Made by a program: the position numbers and the translations under genes
In this document: piece by piece, positions 42,401 through 52,500 of the stretch
How positions within the stretch are numbered: position 1 is the stretch's first letter
Layout: each line of letters opens with the position of its first letter
Assembly: GCA_001598975.1 (NCBI GenBank)
Contig: BBXU01001243.1
Span: forward strand, 1 to 53,287
Direction of reading: 5' to 3'
DNA: 53,287 bases
Origin: Parachlorella kessleri
Taxonomy: Eukaryota; Chlorophyta; Trebouxiophyceae; Chlorellales; Chlorellaceae
The notes under the pieces: model-generated
Database searches by the model: none
What the model saw: only the letters and a program-made list of their open reading frames with translations
What the model was told of the DNA's origin: nothing

Positions 42401-45400
42401 CGTGGCTTTGCTCAACATGGGGCAGTCGGCGGTAGTCTTCATCGGCCTGGCGCTAGGTAGGCGCAGCCATTGTCCCTCGTACACATATTTGATGACCTGC
42501 GTCCTCGCTGACATTGTCTGCACATGGGAGCCTGTTGTTTCGCCAGGAGCTTGCTAAACGCTATGCACGCTCTTGCACAATGGGGCGCCACCCGGCGCAA
42601 GCTGACGGGCTGGGGTACCTCTGTGCGTGCCACTACGGATGTGTTCGCAAGGGCAGGTTGCTGCAAGCGGGGAGCAGGAGTAGCAGTTTGTGTGAGTCAA
42701 CTTAAAGGGCGCGGCGGTGCAGGCTTGGTGTTTCTGACATGAGGCTGGGGACCTTTGCAGGCCTGGTCGTGTGCATCCGCGGCATCGTGGCTGGGCAGCT
42801 GACCGTGGGTGATGCGGTCCTCTTCCTGACCCTCATGAACCAGCTGTACACGCCGCTGGCCTTCTTCGGCTCCTACTATCGTCAGGTGTGTCGGACAATG
42901 TCCAAGTTCTGGTCAGGTATCCTTGGTACATACTGTCGCAGCATCTTTCGCCATGCCCGGGGCTCTTGGGCCCTGCCAACCATTGCTTGGTGATGAAAGG
43001 ATGGGGTGCGAGCCTTGGACAGGCTATAGACGGGCGCTAAGCAGCTGGCGGGCGGGCGGGCTGGGGGTCACTATAGAGGGCCCAAAGCAGGCGCCATGCA
43101 ACACAGTGTAATGTGCGCTGTGCAGGTCCAGAAGGGTCTGATAGACTGCGAGAACCTCTTTGACCTGCTGCGCACTGACCCAGCTGTGAAGGAGAAGCCC
43201 CATGCCAAGCCGCTGGTGGTCAGGTGGGTAACCCGGGCCACCAGAGCAGCCTCGGCAAGGTTTGCGCCAGCTCTGGGCCGCTGGACAGCAAGTGTGCGTC
43301 CTGGCGCTGGTTGTGAGGGGGTTTGATGACGAGCTGGCATGGAGCTTGCCACAGCATCGATGAGGGGAGGTGTGGTATCACTGGAGCCGGGTGGTCTTGC
43401 AGGGAGGGTGAGGTGGCTTTCCAGGACGTGGTGTTTGGCTACAACCCCGCCAACCCCATCCTCAAGGGCGTGAGCTTTACCATTGGCGGAGGCAAGACGC
43501 TGGCGCTGGTGGGGGCTACAGGCAGCGGCAAGTCGACGGTGAGTCATGCTGAGGCGTGCTGAATGCGGGGTGCGACTTGATAGCGGTCACACCGATTGCC
43601 TGGACTGGTTTGCGCCACTGGCTTGGCTTGTGTGCAGCTGCATGGCTGCCTAGTCGTTCCCTGCTTCCTGGCCTGCTAACTGACCTCACTGCGAGCTCCC
43701 CATGGCTTACCTGACATCTCCTAAGCCTATCTCCCTTGCAAGCTTGCTGGCTGGGTTGCTCTGCAGGTGCTGCGGCTGCTGCTGAGGTTCTGGGATCCAC
43801 AGGCCGGCTGCGTGCGCATCGACGGGACCGACATTCGTGACGTCACGCTGGCCTCGCTGCGTGCGGCCATTGCTGTGGTGCCGCAGGACTGTGTGCTCTT
43901 CAACGACTCGCTGCGGTACAACATTAGGTAAGGCGACCCGCAGGGCGGCTCACAGTTGGGGCCTGCTTCTTGATGCCTTTCTGGAGGACTGCTTGTGGGC
44001 ATTGACATCCAGCCTTGCATGGTGGAGGCAGCGCCGGTGACTTGCTGGGGTGGCCTCGCAGCGTCTGTTGCCGCTTCGGACAGCATGTGCAGTAATTCAG
44101 ACCAGCCAAGGGTGTGACAAAACATGGGAACCTCCCATCCCCACGGTGCATTCTCCACCCTACCGCTGTGAGGCATTCATACCAACTTACTGCACAACTT
44201 TGCCATGTACGGGGAACTAAAAACCGAGTAAGGGCACTGTGCAGGTACGGGCGACCAGGGGCCAGCGATGAGGAGGTGGAGGAGGCAGCAAGGGTGGCGG
44301 CCATCCACGATGCCATCACACTGCGGTTCCGCAAAGGGTGCGCCATTGGTGATGTTGGGTGCATCCCAGCTTTCATCACTAATCTCAAGCCCCACTCATT
44401 GTTTCATGGCAGACATTGGTACTATTTTGGGCTGCGCACTTAAAACAAGTTAGGTGGGAAGCTCACTTTGGCTGGGACTGCAGGGGCTGTAGAAGCTGTA
44501 GAAGGGCTCCTCGTTCTTGTGCCAACTGTTGGCAACCTATTTGCCTGCAGCTATGACACCACCGTGGGAGAGCGGGGGCTCCGTCTGAGCGGTGGTGAGA
44601 AGCAGCGCGTCGCCTTTGCGCGCGCTGTGCTTCATGCACCCTCCATCCTGGTGCTCGATGAGGCCACCTCAGCCCTCGACACTCTTACGGAGCGCATGAT
44701 TCAGGTGGGCCTTGCTTGTTGCGCCTTGGGGGCACGTCCAAGTGTGGCAGGCATGCGCCCTGCTTGTGACTGGGTCAGGCAGGGGCTGACACAAAACAAA
44801 CGCCGTGTGCACGCTGCGAGTCTGGTGGTAGAGCTAGCTAGTCCGTCCATTGGAAGTTGAGCAAGGGTCCCTGGCGTGCAGGAGTCCCTTTCCCAGGTGC
44901 GCCAAACATGTACAACCGTCATTGTGGCTCACCGGCTGTCGACGATAATGGACGCCGACCACATCCTCGTGAGTGCTGGTGCCTGTGAGCGGGGGGTGGG
45001 TTGCCTTGCCACCGTGCCAGGGCTTGTCACTGACATGGTCTTTGGTGGTGGCGGCAGGTCCTGCAATCTGACATTTAGTTGGGTTGCCAATGACTGGCGT
45101 GTAAGGGGTTCCTCTGGGGTAGTCCAAGCCAGTAATTCCCTGGTAATTCCCTCGGACCTGCAACATGTGAGGCACCCTGCATGCCTGCCAGCCGCACCCC
45201 CATGATTCCCTCGCTCACCAGAACCTCGACAATACCAGTCTGACCTGTGCCTTTGCTGCAGGTTTTTGAGAACGGCACCGTTGTGGAGCATGGTGAGTGC
45301 TGGCACTGCATGGTGCAGGCTTCTGCGCAAGCGTGATACAACTCTGCTGGCATAATCAGCCCATTTATCAAGCACGGCCCATTTTCAGGCTTCGGCTCTG

Positions 45401-45873
45401 CAAGCGTGCTTTTGTTCCGCTATAGCCCATGAGACGTGACCCATAGGATAGAAGCCAACCCAGAAACACCTTGTTGATGCAACATGAGTGCAGGCTCCCA
45501 CCCAGAGCTTCTGCAGCGGGGGGGCGCATACTCGCTGATGTGGCAGCGCCAGCAGGACATGGGCTCCTCCCATGCGGACCTGCTGCGCATGCAGAGCACC
45601 CTCTCTGAGCGGCAGGGACAGGGTGCCAATGGACACGCGCATGGGGAAGATGATGATGATGAGGAGGCCGGGACACAGAGCAGCGAAGAGGAGGACATGC
45701 ATGGGAAGAACGGAAGGTGTTGCAGCCAGGATGGTACGCCTGGGAGCCAGTCGCAGCGGTCGCCGCCTGGGGAGGAGGAGAGGCTGCAGTCTGGGCGGCA
45801 GCAGCGGCTGGACGGGCAGGCGGCAGCCTCACTAAGGCGCAGGCTAGAGACCAGGAGCGAAGATGAAACCTAA
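39448..45873 (+). CDS. Half-size ABC transporter, HMT1/ABCB6 type
   Basis: Sixteen exons: 39448-39705, 39948-40111, 40281-40505, 40785-41229, 41538-41655, 41893-42005, 42297-42456, 42761-42885, 43126-43223, 43403-43538, 43767-43927, 44245-44337, 44551-44704, 44882-44968, 45262-45292 and 45494-45873. They give 915 residues and all phases close. The first three exons encode several hydrophobic segments, a TMD0-like extension found in HMT1 and ABCB6. The ABC membrane domain follows, with [23 protein letters not shown] and [14 protein letters not shown]. The nucleotide-binding domain is complete: Walker [10 protein letters not shown] (606-614), Q-loop VPQD, signature LSGGEKQ (711-717), Walker [14 protein letters not shown]-loop VAHRLST. 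The HMT1 branch carries phytochelatins, heavy metals or porphyrins into vacuoles or across mitochondrial membranes; the substrate here is not decided. The acidic tail includes [11 protein letters not shown]. The stop lies inside a tandem repeat. Confidence 0.93.
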
Positions 45874-46024
45874 TAGGGCTTCGAAGCATCCATATAGATC
45901 CGCAGTTTGCATAGGCACGATAGTCACAGTGCACTTGCGGGGATGAAACCTGGTAGTGCTTGCATCAGTTCCATATAGTTCCAGAGTTTGCATAGGCGCG
46001 TTCAGTCACGGTGCACTCACGGGG
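45862..46024. repeat. Two-copy 80-bp tandem repeat spanning the ABC transporter stop codon
   Basis: Unit 1 is 45862-45941 and unit 2 is 45942-46024. Both begin GATGAAACCT and share CCATATAG, GTTTGCATAGGC, TCAC(A/G)GTGCAC and a final GGGG. The stop TAA of the transporter (45871-45873) is in unit 1; the matching position of unit 2 reads TGG. The copies differ at several places, so the duplication is not recent. Confidence 0.9.
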
Positions 46025-46552
46025 AACACAGACAACACCCAACAATAGGGAACATGCATTGGCAGGCGTGTTGCAAGTAGCACAGCAGAAAACTCAAGGA
46101 CATCGGCAGCCAAGGCAGTCAGGCGTGTGGAATGAATGAAATAGTGAAAGACTCACAGATACCTGTAAAACCCCTGCAGGGCCCTGCCATACGGCAATCC
46201 TAGGTATAGGTACACCTAGGGCTCTTATTAATACACGCACTGCGACAGCATGGTACAAGCTGGCTTAGCGCTTAAACGCCTGTCAATGCAATCAAGCAAG
46301 CAAGGTGCCTCTGCTATATGCATCAGCCTGCCATGCCCTGCCAGCTGCAAACAGGAAATAAGCAAGCTACTGCATCTTGGCAATACATCCTGCACTTGCA
46401 GAAAGGCGTGAAACCACACAGAATAATATGATTGTAGCAGCCGGGGGTTGAACACAGACGGGAGCATCTTCCACGCTGCCGCTGTCCCCGCCCCCGCCCC
46501 CGCCCCCGCACATGGAAAAGCAACAAGCAAGATCTCACAGCCCTGGCACAGC
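46025..46552. other. Convergent 3' region, ABC transporter / Gly-rich gene
   Basis: No gene is seen. This is 3' flank for both neighbours. It holds a CCCCCG repeat at 46486-46508. Confidence 0.5.
46486..46508. repeat. CCCCCG hexanucleotide repeat, G-quadruplex-capable on the minus strand
   Basis: CCCCG followed by three CCCCCG units. On the minus strand, the sense strand of the Gly-rich gene, this gives four runs of at least four G separated by single C. It lies about 45-65 bp beyond that gene's stop, in the presumed 3' UTR. Confidence 0.85.
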
Positions 46553-47542
46553 TCACGCTGTGGCCAGCTGAGTGCTGCTGCCCTTCCTTTTCCGCCTCTT
46601 CTTCTGATCCTCGGCTTCAGGATCCAGCTCCCTCACAGTCAGCTGCGGCTGCGAGGGGTTGCCAAAATTGCCGCCGCCGCCACCACCGCCCCCACCGCCG
46701 CTGCTCCATCCCCAGCCCCCACCGCCGCCACCTGCGCAAGACCAGGCGCGACTTGATCAACCGCGTCAGCACAGACCAAGCAAGAAGCACGCAGCCAGTG
46801 CCCCCAACACGACCTTGCCCAAGTGAAAGCGGTTGAAGCGTGGCCAAGAGCAAAGGCCCCAACAAGCCCTTGCTTAACGTGCCCAACTTAAGGGCGATAG
46901 CTTTGGGATACCGAAGCAATGCACCGCCTACACCGCCGTGTAGCCACCAGTCTAGAACAGATGCCACTCCGCCAAAGGGAAAACTCCGGCTCCTATGCGC
47001 CACACGCATTTACAATAGAGAGCACTCGCACTCACCACCGCCTCCACCTCCGCCGCCGCCGTTGAAGATGCCACCAGGCCCACCGCTGTCCAGCAAGAAA
47101 TAGATGCCCAGGAACATGGCGTTTATGGCCAGGTTGCGCGCGATCTTGCCGCCGTCCCAGCCGCCCCCGCCGCCACCCCCGCTGTTGTCAGCAATTGGTG
47201 GCAGCCCTGGGGGACCTGACAGCCGCTTTTTCGTTGTGGTGTTGCTGCGTTCTGTGTTGGCAGTAACTTGGAGGGAGCCACGCGTTCTTGTAGGCAGTGA
47301 AGGCCTGCCGCTGGGTTGTAGCAAGTGGAAGCTGCTGGGCTGCTCCGTGCTAGCCTGCGCAGGAATAAGGCCCCCCGTAGTCGGAAGCGAACCTTCATGT
47401 CCCTTTGACCTGACATGAAGCCTGAGACCTTTACGTCAGCGAGACAACATCAAAGACCAGGGCCAAAGATTACCTTGGCGCCTGCACGGCGACTCCAGCC
47501 GAGCCTTGCGGGAAGCCGGAGCTGAGCTTGGAGCGTCGACAT
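46553..47542 (-). CDS. Gly-rich one-TM protein with possible organelle-targeting N-terminus, unknown function
   Basis: Exons, in transcript order: 47474-47542, 47036-47354 and 46553-46731, giving 188 residues with phases 0 and 1. The N-terminus MSTLQAQLRLPARLGWSRRAG is basic, Ser/Ala/Arg-rich and acid-free, like a chloroplast or mitochondrial targeting peptide. A Ser/Thr/Pro-rich stretch follows, then a Gly run, WDGGKIARNLAINAMFLGIY (start of one likely membrane segment) with LLDSGGPGG after it, and a second very Gly-rich stretch with Trp. The C-terminus is hydrophilic, with PQPQLTVRELDPEA-like acidic residues and then a dense basic cluster (KKRRKRKG). I do not recognise the family. The basic cluster could be a nuclear signal or a membrane-topology signal. 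The reading frames, splice sites and phases agree, so I consider the gene real. Confidence 0.72.
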
Positions 47543-48484
47543 GGCTCAGAAGCTAAACAGCTAAAGCTCTTCTAGTGTAGCAAGAACCTCTGGTACGCTA
47601 CCTAGGCCTTCAAGAGTGTCAGCACAAGCAGAAAAACTTTTTCCAGAAACAGATACGAAGGCTAAAAAGAAGCCTCTGATCCGCTGTGTCCTGCCGTACG
47701 GCATCATGGCACATGTCATGGCATTGTCATTCAAGGCTTGGATAATCCTCCTGCGACGAAGCTTTGGGAGGCTGACCTTGTTGCAGTGATCCTTGACCGG
47801 GCCTGCATTTGAGACGCCACCTTCCCCAAGTTGGTGCGGTGTTTAGTAATGTTTCTAAGATACATATGAGGCATTAAGCCTACTTACCCGTCAAGAGCTC
47901 GCAGGCTGGCACAAGGCTCAATCTTATCCCTCTAGGATGCGCTGGTGGCCTCTCAAATTGTCGCTGCTTGGCTTCCTCCTGTGCGTCGTTCTCTCTCAGG
48001 GCTGAGATTCATATCGGGCCCGCATGAGGCCTGATATGACATATGTGCGACACGCAGTGTCACATGCTGGCATCCCATCTTCCTTAGGACTCTTAACTGT
48101 CGCAAGGAAAGGAACACCTTGAGAAGCCCTAGAAGTGCAGCTGCAAATAGCGAGGCCAGTCAATGCAAGCAACATTCAGACTAGCGAACCTTACAGGAAA
48201 CACAGCTTGTGGGAGAGACCATGGGCAAGGACCACTGGCAATTTGGGCTTCGCAACCAAATCCTTCCCAAACTTGCCGCTGGTACGCCTAGCAGTATGCT
48301 GGGTGTACAGCCTCTGCAAGGACTACTGGCACAGGCAGTCCCTACAGCATCCCTGCTCCCCACACCCGGCAGGTTTTACCTACCCTTTACCTGCTTTCAG
48401 CTACCTCCTCATACGATATATGGCCGCCACGCTCAGTGCCTATCCTAGCCACAAATGCCAAGGCTGCCTGCTGACGACACCTGT
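47543..48484. other. Spacer between the Gly-rich gene and LSM2
   Basis: The 942 bp hold the promoter of the Gly-rich gene (minus strand) and the 3' flank of LSM2. It contains a hairpin-forming inverted repeat at 48009-48039 and a small palindrome just after it. A 217-residue plus-strand frame starting at 48135 runs antisense across LSM2's last exon and is not called. Confidence 0.5.
48009..48039. repeat. Inverted repeat, 12-bp arms, 7-nt loop
   Basis: TCATATCGGGCC (48009-48020) pairs with GGCCTGATATGA (48028-48039), with a single G-T wobble. Ten bases on, GACACGCAGTGTC (48049-48061) is a second palindrome. Both lie in the spacer upstream of the Gly-rich gene and downstream of LSM2. Confidence 0.85.
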
Positions 48485-49207
48485 TTATCCTCCTCTGGCT
48501 TCTCTCCGGGTTGCATCGTGTAAGAGTTCGACATCCACACTGCCAGGAGGCAACTGCAGTCAGAGCAAGTCAGAGCGGAAGTTGAAAACCAAAGGTGGTC
48601 CCTGTCCTACCACTGCTCACCATCTTAAAATATGCTGCCTAGCCTCCCACTGCTCCATCCTTGGATCTGGGCTACGGGCAGTGGCAGAAGTCGAGCCTCA
48701 TCAAGACAGGTGCTGCACTACTGAACCCCAGGGTAGGTTCACTGCAGAATACAGCAGCCCAAGCTCACGCTCGCTTCACCAAAGCTAGCACGAAACCAGT
48801 TGGCAGCATGGTTACAGCAGCCTCTGCTGGGTGCAGAAGCTACCGATTGCCCGGGCTCACCTGCACATAGCGGACCACCGACCCACGTATGAAGCAGTTC
48901 CTGACGGACAGCATGTGCGGGTATTTCTGTTGGTTCACCACACGGATGTTGTTGAGCTTGATGTTGAGGTACTGGTCCACCGAGTGCAGCGTACCGGTGA
49001 TGCTGAGGTCGTTCTTCAGCTCCACAGTCACCTGCAGGCCAGGCCAGCACATGCTGTGCCCTGTCCATTTGCCGGCCCCTTTGGCCAGTGCAACAGCTGG
49101 CCACAGCTCCATGGGCCCTTCAGGACTCTGCAGGAATACGCAGGCAGGAAGTCTCCAGGCCGCACCTCCTTGCCCACCAGCGTCTTGAAGTAGCTGTAAA
49201 AGAGCAT
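48485..49207 (-). CDS. LSM2: U6 snRNA-associated Sm-like protein LSm2
   Basis: LSm2 is a subunit of the LSm2-8 ring that binds the U6 snRNA 3' end, and of the cytoplasmic LSm1-7 ring in mRNA decay. Exons, in transcript order: 49166-49207, 48861-49031 and 48485-48553, giving 93 residues, as in other eukaryotes; both introns are phase 0. The start MLFYSYFKTLVGKE is almost identical to other LSm2 N-termini. Sm motif 1 is VTVELKNDLSITGTLHSVDQ and Sm motif 2 includes CFIRGSVVRYV. The C-terminus VDVELLHDATRREARGG completes the family signature. It is head-to-head with the cyclophilin-SYF2 gene. Confidence 0.97.
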
Positions 49208-49555
49208 GGTGGCTGGTGGGGCGAGTGCCCCTGCCGATGTCTAGGCTGCAAGCTATACTTGACTGATCAGCTCCTCAAAACAAGCCCAAGTATGTTGATT
49301 GATGACAGGGCAAGATGGCAGAAGCGATGCTATTTTATGCACGGAAGCAAGTGTAAACTAGACGCGGAATTAGAAGACCTAGCTTATGTTTAATAGAATG
49401 GTCGATACTTGTGATCAATGTCAATGTTAAGAGTTTGTGTTGCAGGACATGCTGCAGGACACCCCTCCGAGGCCTAGCTTTCCCTTGCAGGCCCGCTGTG
49501 CTCTAGAGAATAAGTTCTTGTGCTTCGGTACCTTCTTATGAGGTAGCTGGGCTCC
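49208..49555. promoter_or_regulatory. Divergent promoter region, LSM2 / cyclophilin-SYF2
   Basis: A spacer of 348 bp between divergent starts of two spliceosomal proteins. It is locally AT-rich at 49330-49440. No defined promoter box is certain. Confidence 0.5.
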
Positions 49556-52500
49556 ATGGACGACCTCGACAACCCACGAGTGTTTTTTGATGTAGAGGCA
49601 GGCGGGGAGCCGCTGGGGAGGGTGGTGATGACCTTATTTGCAGACGTTGTGCCAAGGACAGCAGAAAATTTCAGGTGAGCATATTGGAGAGCCACCACAC
49701 TGCCTTGGATGGCACCACTGATGGTACATGTCGTGAGTGAACAGGGGCTATGAGGCACCTCCGCCTGTGGAGAGGTCTGCTACCTTGAGTAAAGTTATGA
49801 GGGAAGTTTTCCTCGAACGAGGTTGCCCTTGGTGCCGTGCACCACTGTGGGGGCCCCTGAAGGAGCTGTTGTTACGCAACACGGCTTTGCGTTCGACTGG
49901 TGGTGCACGCTGTACAGGTGCCTGTGCACTGGGGAGCGCGGTGTAGGCAAGACGGGCAAGCGCCTGCACTACAAGGGCAGCATCTTCCACCGCGTAATAC
50001 CAGAGTTCATGTGCCAGGCAGGTGTACCGCTGCTGAGGTTGATGCGAGAGCTGGCAAAGTAAAGAGGCTGCACAACAGTCAGTGCAATATGGCACCCTTC
50101 AGCTCGCGGGTGTAGCCGTGTATCTATTGTTCGTTCAGGTGATTGGCTTGGTAGTGGTGAAGGCAGCCCAACCTGCAGCGGGTCTTCCCACTTAGCCAGC
50201 CAGCCGGCTATCCAGCTTGTGACTTTGGCCCTGCAGGGTGGGGACTTTGAGCGTGGCGACGGCACTGGAGGAGAGTCCATCTATGGCCCCACTTTCCGAG
50301 ACGAGAACTTCAAACTGCGCCACACGGAGGCGGGGACCATGTCCATGGCCAACGCAGGACCGGACACCAATGGCAGCCAGTTCTTTATTTGTACGCAGCC
50401 TACCCCTTGGCTGGACGGCAAGCACGGTGGGTGATGTTTCAGAGGGTGGTGGGCAAAGAACCACCCTGGCCTCGCGTGCCTAACAGGCAGTGCTTGGGAC
50501 TGGCACACTGGCATGCCGTGGGGCATTAGTCCATATACAGTGAGCCTCTGTTGGTTGGAGCGCCTGTGCACCTGCGTAAACTCAGAGACAAGGGCTGCAT
50601 ATGTTGTTCATGTTTTGGATCATCGCAGTCGTGTTTGGCAAGGTGACAGAAGGCCTGTCAGTGGTGAAGAAGATCGAGTCCATGGGGTCGCGCAGCGGCC
50701 GCACCTCGCAGAAGATATACATTGCAGACTGCGGCGAGGTGAGGGGGAAGACGGAGTGCAAGGGGTCCCGCTGGGATCGCGTGTGGTGGAGAAACTGCTC
50801 CAGCGTGGGACGTCGGACTGTGCCCCTGTGCTGTCAGTACCTTGTTTGGAGGGCTCAAAGGATGGGCATGTTAACATATCGTCCGCAGCGCACATACCAA
50901 GCTGTGCAGAGGCACCCCCGAACACGTTGGACTTTGTGTGGCCCAGCTTCTGCTCCCGTCCTCCCTCGTACAGCTCCCTAGCCGGCGGCAGATCCTGGCC
51001 AAGCTGCGGGCAGAGAAGGAGGAGCTGGCCAAAATGAAAGACGACCCATTCCAGGTGAGCCCAATCTAGCTCCTTATCCCCCAGCTGCGGGGCCGCTTCT
51101 CTTTCTCCTGATCATGCTGTTGGTGATCCACCCGGCAGGTCTCCTCAGCCTCGCCACAGCGGCATGCTCGGGGTTGTGCTGGTTGTGCCAAGGGACATCT
51201 CAGTAGAATGACTGCTGTGGAGTGCCGGCTCGTGGTCACTCCTGGGTGAAAAGCTGGCAGGGTAGAAGGTCTCTGGGTGATTGGTGCTGTCAGCAAGACG
51301 GCTTGCCTGGCAGCCAAGTGTGCTTGGGCGGTGAGCAGCAACTGGGTGCCAGCTGCCAGCAAAGGACCCTGTCGCACTTGGGTCCTTACCTGCAGGTGAA
51401 TCCAGACGAGGAGTCCTTGGCGCGGCTCAAGGCACTGAAAGGGGCCGACGATGCGCTGCCGGGCAGGGCGCCCCCCTCGCTGCCGGTCCGCACGGCGCAA
51501 GACGAGCTGCGGGAGCTGGAGGATAGGGAGCGCGCTCAGCAGGGACAGCAGGCAAGGCAGGCGGCGGAGGGCGTTGCAGCCGCTGCGCCAGCGGGCGGCG
51601 CGGTGGCGGGAGCAGGGGCTGACCGGGAGGCGGATGGAACCGGCCAGGCAGCAGAGCAGGAGCAGCAGGAGGAGGAGGTAGAGGATGGCGAGGAGGATGG
51701 GGGGCAGCCTGGCGTGGACCCCACCGCCAACATGAATGCCCGGCAGAAGAAGCTGTACGAGCTGCAGCAGCGCATGCGGCAGGTAGGTTGTTCCCAGGGC
51801 TGGGCCAACTCTGTGACTGATTTTTGGTGGCTTCCCGATTGGTCAGCGCTCCGTGCAGTGGAGGGGCCGCCGCTAAGTGCTTGTCGGCAGGGCATGCGGC
51901 CAACAGAGTGCTGTAGAGGTGGCTGCCCTGCGCTGTCCCACCCGACAAAGTGAAGTGCGTGGGCCGCGCAGGCGCGCAAAGCCAACGAGAACGCGGTGGT
52001 GGCAGAGAAGCGCAAGCAGCAGCGGGGCGACAAGGACGATGGGGGTGGCGATGGCAAGGAGGGAGCCAAGTACAAGTGGCATGAAGAGAAGCAGAAACGC
52101 AAGGTGGGCGTGCCAGTGGGGGCCTCACAGTTCCTTATGCCAGCTAGGACCACGGGGCTCTTCCTGGTTTGCCTCTGACGGCGGTGATGCATCGCAAGTG
52201 ACCGCTCTGCAGGGCCCCTGCCTGCCCTCTGCTCAAAGCGGGGCCAAGGCAGTCCATGCTGTGATGAGCACTTTCCCTGGACTCCCGCCTTCCAGCCTAT
52301 TCCCTTCCTTCACAAACGGACAAGCCCCAGGCACAAACAAAACAAACAACAAAAACTGCCTTAGCCCAGCGGTTGGCACCGGCCCTGGTGTGTGCAGGAG
52401 GAGGAGCTGAAGCGGCTGGGGCTGGACCCCTCCCAGGCCTACCGCCTGGAAACGGCGGAGACCGCGGAGGCCATCTACCAGAAGAAGCAGAAGAAGCAGG

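Noticed and set aside
48135..48788. Plus-strand 217-codon open frame
   Set aside because: It runs antisense through the last exon of LSM2, has no motif and no splice logic; chance frame in GC-rich DNA.
50011..50060. Reading through CAG GCA GGT at the end of cyclophilin exon 2 to a GT donor at 50022
   Set aside because: That donor shifts the frame of the next exon and breaks the invariant FMCQGGDF motif.
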